Shown: positions 11,153 through 22,116 of the stretch, piece by piece
Layout: every line of letters begins with the position of its first letter
Numbering within the stretch: position 1 is the stretch's first letter
NCBI GenBank assembly: GCA_039090855.1
Contig: CM077034.1
Coordinates: 10,680,984-10,744,983 of the forward strand
Direction of reading: 5' to 3'
DNA length: 64,000 nucleotides
Source of the DNA: Macrothele yani
Taxonomy: Eukaryota; Arthropoda; Arachnida; Araneae; Macrothelidae
Notes under the pieces: generated by a model
Databases searched by the model: none
Told to the model about the DNA's origin: nothing
What the model saw: the letters and a program-made list of their open reading frames with translations, nothing else
Position numbers and translations under genes: made by a program

Positions 11153-12559
11153 CACTGGCGCAAAGTGAAAAAAGAACACCAAGAAGGAGACATCTGATAC
11201 CAACGAAATTTATACAGCATAATAATGGAATACAGAGGATGACGTGATCAAAACATTATGGCAAAATACAGCTGTATTTGCTGGTAAACTGAAAAATAAC
11301 ATTTCCATGTAACATGGTTAGTACGAGGTTGAACCGCCATGAACTGCGTCACACTGAGCAATTCTGGCATGGAGTCTGTCGTACAGATGTTGGATGTAAG
11401 TTTGGGGTATTGAGTTCCAAGCATCCTCAACCTGGACGCGTAAATCGGGGATAGTCGTGGCTGGCCGTGGAGACCGGATAAGTTGTTGTCCCATAAAATC
11501 CCACACGTGCTCAATGGGGACAAATCCGGTGGCCATGGAAGTTGTCTCACACCCTGAAGTGCATGTTGCGTTGCACACGCCGTGTGCGGGCGTGCGTTAT
11601 CTTGCTGGAAAACACCACGATGGACCAGCCTTACAAATGCACAACAACGGGCTGAATGATGTTGTTGATGTAGGAGGTGCTGTTTAACGTACCCGGTACA
11701 AACACTAGTTGTGTACGGGAGTGATAGCTGATCGCTCCCCACAACAGGAGACCAGGTGTAGGCCCTGTGTGTTGCTGGCGGATGCAAGAAGGGTGGAGAC
11801 GCTCCCTTGTGCGTCCGCGAACACGCATACGGCCATCGGAGGCTCCCAAGCAGAATCTGCTTTCATCGCTGAACCCGACAGATCGCCAGTGCAGACTTTG
11901 GCGACACCACTGCAGCCATTCCTGACGGTGGGCTGGAGTCAGAGGTACACATGCCAGAGGCATATGTGCACGTAGTCCTGCATCCAGTAGACAGTTGCGG
12001 ATTGTTCGCACAGTCACCGCAGGTGTAACGGCAGCTCGGATTTGTGTCGCAGTGGATGTTCTGCTTGACAACGGCGCTCTTCTTATGCGTCGATCGTTCC
12101 GCTTATCAGTCCGTCTGTGACTCCCGGTTCCACGTCTTCTCGTGTGGGAATGTTCCTCGGACCATCTACGCCACCATCGTACCACCACCAATACTTCCCG
12201 TCCAATTCGCTCCGCAATACGACATACGACCACCCGGCCTCTCGGAGTCCGACTAGACGACCTTGCTCAAAGTCCGATAACTGCTGAAATCGTACACGTC
12301 TTCCATGTCCAGGCATTGCAGCTTCTTCAGGGTCTTCGCACGTGTCCGTACGCCGACGACTGATTACATTCACTTCGCCGTACTCCTTAAATACCACCGA
12401 CGATAATTTGCATATTATGCCGTGCTGTGGCATAAGCGCTCACCGGTTGGTCCCGAAATTAACATCACACCTGCGTAAACTCGACCCCATTAACATATGT
12501 AAATTTCATGATCGTCCGACAATTCCTTCTTGGTGTTCTTTTTTCACTTTCCGCCAGTG
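11153..12559 (-). mobile_element. Tc1-like element, 1.41 kb, with TIRs and TA target
   Basis: The left end CACTGGCGCAAAGTGAAAAA… matches the reverse complement of the right end (…TTTTTCACTTTCCGCCAGTG). TA flanks it at 11151-11152 and 12560-12561. The terminal repeats are about 40 bp. A second, truncated copy of the same family is at 60715-61628. Confidence 0.9.
11318..12316 (-). pseudogene. Tc1-like transposase pseudogene with a short DD29E spacing
   Basis: It starts at MPGHGRRVRFQQLSDFEQG and continues through a helix-turn-helix domain (LVGLREAGWSYR-type). The catalytic motifs are FSDESRF, QQDNARPHTA and PPDLSP-IEHVWD. The tail is AQCDAVHGGSTSY. Frameshifts occur near 12230, 11640 and 11520; the last is loss of one C relative to the sister copy, just before the catalytic Glu. 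Between the second Asp and the Glu there are 29 residues where Tc1 proteins usually have 34; the other copy shows the same shortening. The copy is dead, but it defines the element family. Confidence 0.88.
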
Positions 12560-12561
12560 TA

Positions 12562-12865
12562 TATACAAGCTATTTACATTATACCAATAGGATTTCAATT
12601 TTTATGCAGAACAAATTGCTTTATCAAATCGTCAGACAAAAACATAAAAATTCTTTGAATAAAGCTCATGTTGAGAATTGGCTTCCTAGTTTCTTAATTC
12701 AATTATTATTCAAAAACAACTATTATGGGAATTTTACTAGGGATTTTTTTTTATTTAAATTGCAAACCTTCTTCAGGCTGTCTTTTTGTTGTCACTTATT
12801 CCCGTCACTATTGCGGTTACGGTTAACCTTGAAGGTTGCGGTTATTTTTCATCAAATCCTGCCAG
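12562..12865. other. Unassigned AT-rich sequence
   Basis: Sequence between the Tc1-like element and the Penelope-like RT fragment. Short open frames exist but show no recognisable motif. The part next to 12866 may be diverged PLE sequence. Confidence 0.4.
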
Positions 12866-13428
12866 ATGTTATAGCAGATACATGGATGACATCTTATTTA
12901 TAATAGATAGCTCAGAAATTGTTCCAGAAAGAATCCTAGACTCACTCAATGAATTAGACGATTCCCTTAAGTTCACTATTGAACTTCAAGAAGAAAGAAG
13001 AATTAACTACTTAGACATTACTATCTATTATGAAGATGAAAATTCCTCACTAGTTGGTATAAAAAAACCAATGAATACCAACAGAACTTTGGATTTCAAT
13101 TCCTATCATCCAGTTTCTATTAAGAAAAATGTAGCAAGTCAGTTTTTAGAAAAAATTAATAAAATAGTATCTACAGCAGATAAGAAAGAAGACCATAAAG
13201 AAGAACTTAAAGTCATACTTGCAGAAAATAATTATCCTAAAGAAGAAATTGAGAAGCTTCTGAATTTTAATGGTATGAAGAACCCGCAAAAGCAACAAGT
13301 AAAATTCACTAGAAAAATTTCTTATCACAAAGGTTTATTTGAGTCTTTAAAGACAATTAGGTAAGAAGTACAATATTAGGCTAGCTTTAAGTTTAGAGAA
13401 CAAAGTTAAAAAATGTTTCCGTAAAATA
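12866..13428 (+). pseudogene. Penelope-like reverse transcriptase fragment (C-terminal part)
   Basis: The open frame contains SRYMDDILFIID, the catalytic RT motif with the two Asp residues, followed by RINYLDITIYYEDE and then RTLDFNSYHPVSIKKNVASQ. This order (Y.DD, then LDITI, then a KP.NT..TLDFNSYHP-like block) is characteristic of PLEs. Upstream RT motifs are missing. A frameshift near 13350 is followed by about 60 bases that still read as PLE (NIRLALSLENKVKKCFRKI). The gene is then cut by a mariner at 13429, and its endonuclease part resumes at 14744. Confidence 0.85.
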
Positions 13429-14741
13429 CACAGTGCATCAAAGAATTTTTAAGACTGGCCGCAGATTTCAGCCTATGGTGGCGCCACCAGTGTAATTGCA
13501 AATGCTTTATAAACCGTGACCATCTGCTTGCTTTCTGCCAAAAGTACTGCGCAGTTGCTAAAGTAACTCAAACGAAACGGCCTTTCATTAGAGAAGTAAA
13601 ATTTTTTTCATGTTGAATTATTAAGATGGAACAAAGGGCTGTTATTAAATTTAACGCAAAACTCGGTAAAAGTGCCTCGGAAACGTACCAAATGATGAAA
13701 CAAGTTTACGGTGAGCTTTGTTTAAGTAGATCAAATGTTTTCCTGTGGCACAAACGTTTTTTGGACGGAAGAGATACGGTAGAAGATGATAAGCATACCG
13801 GAAGACCAAGTTCATCTAGGACACCTGAGATTACTGAAAAAGTGCGTGATTTCGTGGCAAACAATCGATGTGCGTCACTAAGAATGATGGAAGAGTCTTT
13901 AAACATCAACAAAGAAACGATTCGAACCATCCTGCATGAAGATTTGGGCAAAACAAAAGTCTGTGCTAAATTTGTTCCACACACGTTAACCAATGAACAA
14001 AAATCAAGGAGAAGTGCACATTGCAGAGACATCATTTCAGCCGCTGAAAATGATCCAAACTTCTTAAAATTGATTGTTACAGGTGATGAAACATGGTGTT
14101 TTCAATATGATCCTAAAACAAAGCGACAAAATGCGGAATGGAAGTCAAAAGACTAACCACAAGCCAAAAAACAAGAAAAGTTCCATCGAAAATCAAAACA
14201 ATGCTCATTACATTCTTCGATAGTAAGGGTATTTTATTATCCACAAAGAATTTGTTCCAAGTGGACAAACAATTACTGGTGAGTTTTATTTAAATGGAGG
14301 CATTTGATGGGCAGAATTTGTCGCATTTGTCCCGAATATCGAGATGAAAACAGTTAGTGTTTGTTGCACGATAATGCACCCAGTCACACTTTACTTCTTG
14401 TTCGTAGATTTTTGGCGTAAAATAACGTCTGTGTGTTGAATCATCCACTGTATTCGCCTGATTTAGCACCCTGCAACTTTTCTTTATTCCCAAAACTTAA
14501 AATGATGCTAAAAGGGTGTTATTTTGATGATATTTCAACCATACAAACAGCTTCGACGCGTGCTTTGGAGGCAATTCCGCAAAGTGAACTGGAACAGGCA
14601 TTCGAATCATTATAAAATCGCTGTAACAAGTGTATTGAAGCCGGAGGGGTCTTATTTTGAATAACAAACCAAAACAAATTATAATTTCTTGTTTCTATTT
14701 CATTTTACAGACCCAGTCTTAAAATTATTTGCCACACTGTG
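13429..14741 (+). mobile_element. mariner copy A inserted inside the Penelope-like element
   Basis: The left end CACAGTGCATCAAAGAATTT and the reverse-complemented right end CACAGTGTGGCAAATAATTT form TIRs. TA flanks it at 13427-13428 and 14742-14743. It is 1,313 bp. The 5' UTR contains the palindrome GGTGGCGCCACC. A sister copy with the same ends lies at 46834-48117. The flanks are PLE sequence on both sides, so the order of insertion is clear. Confidence 0.92.
13626..14664 (+). pseudogene. mariner transposase pseudogene, copy A
   Basis: It begins MEQRAVIKFNAKLGKSASET with the mariner helix-turn-helix, and the first 176 codons are open, ending shortly after TGDETWCFQYDPKTKRQNAEW (first Asp). 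Then come a TAG at about 14154, frameshifts, DNAPSHT (second Asp) with 34 residues to the third position, and finally LYSPDLAPCNF. Here the third catalytic Asp is replaced by Asn; copy B keeps CDF. Together with the stops this makes copy A catalytically dead. The C-terminal stop is TAA at 14662-14664. Confidence 0.9.
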
Positions 14742-14743
14742 TA

Positions 14744-14935
14744 GTTCAAAGAGAAGAAGATATTTTAAAAATGTAAGGTGTAGTCTATGAAGTAAAATGT
14801 AGTTGTGGACTATCCTACATAGGGGAAACAGGTCGCAGACTAGAAACGCGTATATAGCAGAGCGTAAAGCTGCTATAAAAAATTGCTCCAACAAGACTGG
14901 TTTATGACATTTCATTAAATAGCCAATCACTTACC
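14744..14935 (+). pseudogene. GIY-YIG endonuclease fragment of the split Penelope-like element
   Basis: Translation gives VYEVKCSCGLSYIGETGR, the conserved core of PLE GIY-YIG endonucleases (here the second motif reads YIG within LSYIGETGR). It continues to a stop (TAG) and a remnant of the KAAIKN…KTGL helix. It follows the mariner directly and continues the protein broken at 13428. The remainder of the domain is lost at about 14935. Confidence 0.8.
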
Positions 14936-14944
14936 CAAAAGTTT

Positions 14945-15580
14945 TTGGTCACTTTTTTCCTTTACATTTCAAGCACGTCAATTATCATCATGTAATGTAG
15001 TTGCTGGCCTTTAAAGGTTGAAAGACTCCTTGCCTATGAGATTTGTTCTTCCGGTCATGAAGCATCATATTTTTTTTTTATTTTTTTTTTTATTCCCTGG
15101 ACAAAAAACGCAGGTTTCTCTCTGCCATATGAAACGTAACCATAGCTCGTCATCTCCATAAAGACCACACAAATATATACACCATACAACTCATTCATAC
15201 ATTCAGTTAAAACCACAGTGTACATAATTACACTATTTACATTCCCAGGCAGTTAAACCTTTTGTCAACTGTGACTAAAAAAGTGCTGCATCCGCTTCAA
15301 ACACCGTACTAACCCTACAACAAGTGCCAACCTCATTCAGCCCGTTATACACAATCCTCTAGCGCTTTCAACAGTCTTCTGTCATCATCAGCAGGCCAAT
15401 GTGTCTCTCTGCCCATCACAGCTCAAGTGAGCAAAGTCATTGAGGTTCCGGTTTGAGTCGCAATCTCTGCATCTTTGTGTCTCTGGCGCCATCTGTTGTC
15501 AGTGCTGCTCTCTTTTCTTTTTTCCCTCTTAACTGTTGTTCAATTTTTATTAAGGCCTTCCATTGTTCGTTTAAGTTGCT
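14945..15580 (-). mobile_element. Penelope-like terminal region in minus orientation
   Basis: The reverse complement matches the plus-strand unit at 31741-32362 in order: endonuclease tail, hammerhead motif, then a 300-base terminal segment with ACATTCCTAGG…GTTAAACC and a stretch near CTTCCGG…AAGCA. Oligo-T runs near 15070-15093 and scattered differences show decay. The same segment also occurs at 30325-30690. Together these are PLE terminal repeats, which are often present in inverted arrangement. Confidence 0.65.
15348..15404 (-). ncRNA. Hammerhead ribozyme motif in Penelope-like terminus (degenerate)
   Basis: On the minus strand: CTGATGA (15391-15385), a 5-bp stem II GACAG/CTGTT with a 4-base loop, then GAAA, the self-complementary AGCGCT in place of helix III, and a 3' strand GAGGATTGTGT. 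The 5' strand pairs partly with it (CCT/AGG and ACA/TGT with an internal loop). The pair next to the core is mismatched, so this copy is probably weaker than the one at 31969-32024. PLEs are known to carry type I hammerheads with very short helix III. Confidence 0.55.
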
Positions 15581-15881
15581 AAAAAATCACCAATGTCCGA
15601 AGTTTGAAGATATTAAAATTATTAAGAGCTGTAAAAACGAAAGGCAGCTGAGAATTGCAGAATCCGTGTTAATTGAAAAAAACAGATCAAGATTGTGTTA
15701 ACATTAATGAGCCTAGCAACTTAAACGGACAATGGAAGGCCTTAATAAAAATTGAACAACAGTTAAGAGAGAAAAAAAGAGAGAAGAGAGCAGCAGTGAC
15801 AATAGATGGCGCCAGAGACACAAAGATGCAGAGATTGCGACTCAAACCGGAACCTCAATGACTTTGCTCACTTGAGCTGTG
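15417..15881. repeat. Long palindrome of Penelope-like 3' sequence, arms about 165 bp
   Basis: Bases 15417-15580 and 15715-15881 are near-complete reverse complements: CACAGCTCAAGTGAGC… on the left and …GCTCACTTGAGCTGTG on the right, sharing CTCTGGCGCCATCTGTTGTC-like cores. The 134-base spacer reads as the end of a GIY-YIG protein on the plus strand. It is a head-to-head joint between two copies of the same PLE terminus. Confidence 0.85.
15590..15861 (+). pseudogene. C-terminal tail of a Penelope-like GIY-YIG endonuclease
   Basis: The frame reads KFEDIKIIKSCKNERQLRIA then ESVLIEKNRSRLCVNIN. This pattern (F-D-I-x-I-L…R…ES.xIE) follows the GIY-YIG core in PLE-type proteins. It then runs through a basic tail (QQLREKKREKRAA) to a stop at 15859-15861. 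The core itself is absent; this is only the end of the protein, lying in the palindrome spacer and its right arm. Confidence 0.55.
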
Positions 15882-15895
15882 CTCACTTGAGCTGT

Positions 15896-17700
15896 AACGT
15901 GCCCATTCAATGCTCTAGTAGATCAGATCAGATCATATGTAGAGGATTTTGGGAAGGGAGTGTCTGACCCCAGGTCTTAAACAACCCTTAGAAATAGGAA
16001 GCTGGGAGATTTGGGCTAGAGTGCCCGATAGGAAAGTGACACGGAAGCGAGGTAGAAGGCGCCCTTATTTACTACCGGGGGTCAGAAGGCTTAACGTGCC
16101 CATTCAATGCTCTAGTAGATCAGATCAGATCATATGTAGAGGATTTTAGGAAGGGAGTGTCTGACCCCAGGTCTTAAACAACCCTTAGAAATAGGAAGCT
16201 AGGAGATTTGGGCTAGAGTGCCCGATAGGAAAGTGACACGGAAGTGAGGTAGAAGACGCCCTTATTTACTACCGGGGGTCAGAAGGCTTAACGTGCCCAT
16301 TCAATGCTCTAGTAGATCAGATCAGATCATATGTAGAGGATTTTAATTAAGGAGTGTCTGACCCCAGGTCTTAAACAACCCTTAGAAATAGGAAGCTAGG
16401 AGATTTGGGCTAGAGTGCCCGATAGGAAAGTGACACGGAAGCGAGGTAGAAGACGCCCTTATTTACTACCGGGGGTCAGAAGGCTTAACGTGCCCATTCA
16501 ATGCTCTAGTAGATCAGATCAGATCATATGTAGAGGATTTTAGGAAGGGAGTGTCTGACCCCAGGTCTTAAACAACCCTTAGAAATAGGAAGCTAGGAGA
16601 TTTGGGCTAGAGTGCCTGATAGGAAAGTGACACGGAAGCGAGGTAGAAGACATCCTTATTTACTACCGGGGGTCAGAAGGCTTAACGTGCCCATTCAATG
16701 CTCTAGTAGATCAGATCAGATCATATGTAGAGGATTTTAGGAAGGGAGTGTCTGACCCCAGGTCTTAAACAACCCTTAGAAATAGGAAGCTGGGAGATTT
16801 GGGCTAGAGTGCCCGATAGGAAAGTGACACGGAAGCGAGGTAGAAGACATCCTTATTTACTACCGGGGGTCAGAAGGCTTAACGTGCCCATTCAATGCTC
16901 TAGTAGATCAGATCAGATCATATGTAGAGGATTTTAGGAAGGGAGTGTCTGACCCCAGGTCTTAAACAACCCTTAGAAATAGGAAGCTAGGAGATTTGGG
17001 CTAGAGTGCCCGATAGGAAAGTGACCCGGAAGCGAGGTAGAAGACTCCCTTATTTACTACCGGGGTTCAGAAGGCTTAACGTGCCCATTCAATGCTCTAG
17101 TAGATCAGATCAGATCATATGTAGAGGATTTTAGGAAGGGAGTGTCTGACCCCAGGTCTTAAACAACCCTTAGAAATAGGAAGCTAGGAGATTTGGGCTA
17201 GAGTGCCCGATAGGAAAGTGACACGGAAGCGAGGTAGAAGACGCCCTTATTTACTACCGGGGGTCAGAAGGCTTAACGTGCCCATTCAATGCTCTAGTAG
17301 ATCAGATCAGATCATATGTAGAGGATTTTAGGAAGGGAGTGTCTGACCCCAGGTCTTAAACAACCCTTAGAAATAGGAAGCTGGGAGATTTGGGCTAGAG
17401 TGCCCGATAGGAAAGTGACACGGAAGCGAGGTAGAAGACGCCCTTATTTACTACCGGGGGTCAGAAGGCTTAACGTGCCCATTCAATGCTCTAGTAGATC
17501 AGATCAGATCATATGTAGAGGATTTTAGGAAGGGAGTGTCTGACCCCAGGTCTTAAACAACCCTTAGAAATAGGAAGCTAGGAGATTTGGGCTAGAGTGC
17601 CCGATAGGAAAGTGACACGGAAGTGAAGTAGAAAGGGGAGGAAGACACCCTTATTTATTACCGGGGGCCAGTACCCGGCGTCCGAAGGCTTAACGTGCCC
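15896..17700. repeat. 197-bp satellite, about nine units, SINE-derived
   Basis: Units begin AACGTGCCCATTCAATGCTC at 15896, 16093, 16290, 16487 and onward with a 197-bp period. Each contains (GATCA)-rich AGATCAGATCAGATCATATG and GACCCCAGGTCTTAAACAAC. Unit-to-unit divergence is only a few bases. The last unit changes near 17640 (ACCGGGGGCCAGTACCCGGC) and runs into a tRNA-like head. This suggests the array grew from the body of a SINE whose head survives only at the right end. Confidence 0.88.
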
Positions 17701-17815
17701 ATCCGACGCACAGCGGATATTTAGTGGATCGAGCGTTCGTACCTGCTTGGGATTGAACCTGAGGTTCTTTTCCGTGGCAGTCACGAACGTTGCCCACTAG
17801 GCCACCCGCGGCCTC
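17701..17815 (-). repeat. tRNA-like head of a third SINE family
   Basis: On the minus strand the block at 17744-17812 reads GGTGGCCTAGTGGGCAACG (A-box type) and later AGGTTCAATCCC (B-box type) with tRNA-like spacing. It starts GCCGCGGGTGG. It joins directly to the end of the 197-bp satellite. Secondary structure is too eroded to assign an amino acid. Confidence 0.6.
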
Positions 17816-17819
17816 TCAA

Positions 17820-17975
17820 CAACCATAACTTTGGTTTTTCCCTTATTTATACTCAGTTTGAATTTCATGCAGACTTTGTACATCCGGGACAACATACTCT
17901 AGAACTCACTTTTGTTCTCTGCTAACAGGGCAGTGTCATCAGCATACACCAATCTGCACACATGGATATCACAAA
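17820..17975 (-). pseudogene. Non-LTR reverse transcriptase fragment
   Basis: Minus-strand translation gives RLVYADDTALLAENKSEF, the catalytic YADD box of LINE reverse transcriptases. It is followed at normal distance by SINKGKTKVMVV, the usual 'N..KT..M' block. A TAG interrupts it after KSEF. No more of the LINE is present, and the clade cannot be assigned from 50 residues. Confidence 0.75.
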
Positions 17976-18172
17976 AAAAAAAAAATATTTTTTTTACTTA
18001 TTTTGGCAGCACGCATGCACGCATCCATAAATATATTAACATAAATTAAATTATTTTATGCAAGAACATGCCACATCGAATCGAGGTTGTTTTGAATGCC
18101 AATAGCGGTTAAGCATGTTACAGTATAAGGCAGGTGTTCCTAATAATTTGCTATTTCAGTTAACAAAGAACT

Positions 18173-18379
18173 TCACAAGAAATTCCCTGGTAAATGGGGG
18201 GGGAGTTTCTCCAATATAACAAAACTGCAACAGATGATATACATTCTAAACAGGCAGATAAAATAAACCTACTTTGTGACTTCTCCCATGGTATCCGTAT
18301 ACACTATTTGACCAGTGCTTGATGCCGGCACATGCAGTTCTGAGTGATCAATGTACCTAATGGTCACACCGTTCATAGA
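18173..18379 (-). CDS. Candidate host-gene exon (18273-18379) and possible terminal exon (18173-18224)
   Basis: On the minus strand a segment bounded by TTTATTACAG (acceptor) and GTAGGT (donor) is open and reads SMNGVTIRYIDHSELHVPAS and on to TDTMGEVTK, with no TE-like or repetitive character. A 48-base interval then ends in ATCTGTTGCAG. After it 52 bases stay open in the continuing phase, giving FVILEKLPPHLPGNFL and a stop at 18175-18173. If both splices are real, this is the 3' end of a gene on the minus strand. I do not recognise the protein. The second part is much less certain than the first, and transcript data would be needed. Confidence 0.35.
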
Positions 18380-18734
18380 CTGTAATAAACCACAAAATGC
18401 ATTACAGATCAAGGAAAATACTATTAAACACTTATAACTGATATGTTACATAAAATATCATTAATTTCTGACCAATCACAGAGGAAATAGATAGAAAAAT
18501 GTATACTTTTGCCCATGGAACGACACAAAGGGTTTTTCCTGTTGAAGAAATTTTCTTCTCACAATACAGAGCACAGCAGCGTTTATAGGGTAACGTGCAG
18601 CGTGTCGTACAATGACGTCACGTATCAGCGCAAGCCCGATGATGTGGCGTTCTTATATCAACGAGCTGCCATTTTGTTCGACACGGAAAGCTGGATGGCT
18701 GAGCATCGTGCTTTCACTGTTGAAACGTATTTCA

Positions 18735-20610
18735 AGAATAACTATAGTTGCTGCACGACATCTATTCAGAATAACGATTCTATAGTTGCTACACAACGTA
18801 TATTAAGAAAAACGACTTTATAGTTGCTACACAATGTCTATTCAGAATAACGATTTTATAGTTACACCACAACGTCTATCAGAATAACGATTCCATTAGT
18901 TGCTACATGTCTATTCAGAATAACGACTCTGTAGTTGCTACACAACGCCTATTTAGAATAACGACTATAGTTGCTACACAACGTCTATTTAGAATAACGA
19001 CTATAGTTGCTACACAATGTCTATTCAGAATAACAATTCTATTAGTTGCTACACAACATCTATTCAGAATAACGATTCTATAGTTGCTACACAACGTCTA
19101 TTCAGAATAGTGATTCTATTAGCTGCTACACAACGCCTATTCAGAATAACAATTCTATAGTTGCTACACAACGTCGTACAATGACGTCATGTATCAACGC
19201 AAGCCTGATGATGTGGCGTTCTTATATCAATGAGCTGCCATTTTGTTCGACACGGAAAGCTGGACGGCTGAGCATCGTGCTTTTGCTGTTGAAACATATA
19301 TCAAGAATAACTATAGTTGCTACACAACATCTATTCAGAATAACAATTCTATAGTTGCTACACAACGCCTATTCAGAATAACGATTCTATAGTTGCTACA
19401 CAATGTCTATCAGAATAACGACTCTGTAGTTGCTGCACAACGTCTATTTAGAATAACGATTAGAGTTGCACAACGTCTATTAAGAATAAGGATTCTACAG
19501 TTACTACACAATGTCTATTCAGAATAACGATTCTACAGTTGCTACACAATGTCTATTCAGAATAACGATTCTATTAGTTGCTACACAACATCTATTCAGA
19601 ATAACGATTCTATAGTTGCTACACAACGTCTATTCAGAATAGCGATTCTATTAGTTGCTACACAACGCCTATTCAGAATAACGATTCTATAGTTGCTGCA
19701 CAACTTCCATTCAGAATAATGACTCTATATTTGCTACACAATGCCTATTCAGAATAACGATTCTATAGTTGCTACACAATGTCTATTCACAATAACGAGT
19801 CAATTAGTTGCTACACAACGTCTATCAGAATATTGATTCTATAGTTGCTACACAACGCTCTATTCAGAATAAGCGATTCTACAGTTGCTACACAATGTAT
19901 ATTCAGAATAATGACTCTATAGTTGCTACACAACGTCTATTAAGAATAATAATTCTGTAGTTGCTACACGTCTATTCAGAATAACGATTCTGTAGTTGCT
20001 ACACGTCTACTCAGATAACGATTCTATAGTTGCTACACAACGTCTATTCACCATAACGACTCTATAGTTGCTACACAATGTCTATTAAGAATAATAATTC
20101 TGTAGTTGCTACACGTCTATTCAGAATAACGATTCTGTAGTTTCTACACAACGTCTACTCAGATAACGATTCTATAGTTGCTACACAACTTCTATTCACC
20201 ATAATGACTCTATAGTTGCTACACAACTTCTATTCAGAATAACAACTATAGTTGCTACACAACATCTATTCAGAATAAGGATTCTATAGTTGCTACATGT
20301 CTATTCAGAATAATGACTCTATAGTTGCTACACAACGTATATTCAGAATAATGATTCTATAGTTGTACACAACGTCTATTCTGAATAATGATTCTATAGT
20401 TGCTACACAACGTCTATTCAGAATAACGACTCTATAGTTGCTACACAACGTCTATTCAGAATAACGATTCGATTAGTTGCTAGACAACGTCTATTCAGAA
20501 TAATGATTCTATAGTTGCTACACAACGCTATTCAGAATAACGATTCTATAGTTGCTACACAACGTCTATTCAGAATAATGATTCTACAGTTGCTACACAA
20601 TGTCTATTCA
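18735..20610 (+). repeat. 38-bp minisatellite grown from transposase codons
   Basis: About 45-50 imperfect units of the type AATAACGATTCTATAGTTGC + TACACAACGTCTATTCAG. A single unit translates to NNDSIVATQRLFR, exactly the residues expected between FK and RRHF-like sequence in this transposase family, and the flanking protein continues on both sides of the array. Because 38 is not a multiple of three, the frame rotates from unit to unit. A copy of the upstream 5' segment (18603-18735) reappears at 19172-19310, so a block of about 569 bp was also duplicated. Confidence 0.85.
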
Positions 20611-21342
20611 GGCAACATTTCAAAGTGGGATGTCATGGGAATGTGCCAGATGGTTGCACCATTGCAAGGTGGGAAAGTTCTTTTAGATTAATGCATCGTC
20701 CTGTAATTGTAAACCAGGAGGTAGCGAAAGAACTGAACTGACACCGGAAATAATTGAAAATGTTCTTGCTGCAATCCTGCGCAGCCCTGAAAGATCTGTT
20801 CGGCGAAACTCTACAGCGTTGCACATTTCTGATCGTTCGTTCAGAGAATATTGCAGGAGGATCTCCATTTTCACTTTTATAAGCTCCAAATTGTGCAAGA
20901 AATTAAGCCTCAAGATTTGTTCGCACACGAATGGTTTTGCACAACCATGTGAAATTTCCTTCGTGAAAATTCACAGATGTCACCCACCTTGATTACGTCA
21001 GATGAAGCATGCTTCGAGTTATGTGGTTCGGTGAATAAACAAAATGTGCGTTATTGGAGTGATGTGAACCCGAGCCAACTGCACGCCATGCCCTTTGCAC
21101 AGCGCCTGTGTCACTGTCTGGCTTGGAGTTGCTTCCTTTGGAATCATCGGGCCGTATTTTTTCGAGGACGACGAGGGTGTCGCTGTAACTGTTACCAGTG
21201 AATGTTATCTACGAATGCTGAGAGACATCTAGCTGCCTCAATTACGGATGCTGAATATGGATATGGACCATTTATGGTTCCAACACGATGGGGCAATCGC
21301 GCGCACGGCCACATATGCGTGGATTTTTTTATGACAGACCTT

Positions 21343-21345
<3 letters not shown>

Positions 21346-21373
<28 letters not shown>

Positions 21374-22116
21374 GATTGAAGGTTTAATCGACCACCATGA
21401 GCAACTCAATGGGCTACAAGCAGTCGCCCTGTCCCCTAATTTAGGGGCACTGGTTCCAGGGAAGGAGAGAGCCAGTGCCGTAAGACAAACACAACATCCA
21501 TTCATTGATTGATTGGAGGTTTAACGACCACCGTGAGCAACTCAATGGGCTATAAGCAGTCGCCCGTCCCTAATTTAGGGTCACTGGTTCCAGGAAAGGG
21601 AGAGAGCCAGTGCCGTAAGACAAACACAACATCCATTCATTGATTGATTGGAGGTTTAACGACCACCGTGAGCAACTCAATGGGCTATAAGCAGTCGCCG
21701 TCCCTAATTTAGGGTCACTGGTTCCAGGGAAGGGAAAGAGCCAGTGCCGTAAGACAAACACAACATCCATTCATTGATTGATTGGAGGTTTAACGACCAC
21801 CGTGAGCAACTCAATGGGCTATAAGCAGTCGCCGTCCCTAATTTAGGGTCACTGGTTCCAGGGAAGGGAGAGAGCCAGTGCCGTAAGACAAACACAACAT
21901 CCATTCATTGATTGATTGGAGGTTTAACGACCACCGTGAGCAACTCAATGGGCTATAAGCAGTCGCCCGTCCCTAATTTAGGGTCACTGGTTCCAGGGAA
22001 GGGAGAGAGCCAGTGCCGTAAGACAAACATCCATGCCTCACCGGGATTCGAACCCGGACCCCTTACGGAAGAATGATCAGAGGCCATCGCTTAGACCACT
22101 GCGCCACCGGGGCGGC
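21346..22116 (-). mobile_element. SINE pentamer inserted in the transposase gene (13-bp TSD)
   Basis: The same family as the 7-10 kb array. Five units: four headless ones of about 134 bp joined by CATTCATTGATTGATTGGAG, and a last one (from about 21917) with the full tRNA-like head ending GCGGC at 22116. A long T run at 21346-21373 is the reverse-strand A-tail. The target GACAGACCTTTCT is present at 21333-21345 and 22117-22129, so the whole multimer occupies one insertion site. Confidence 0.9.
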
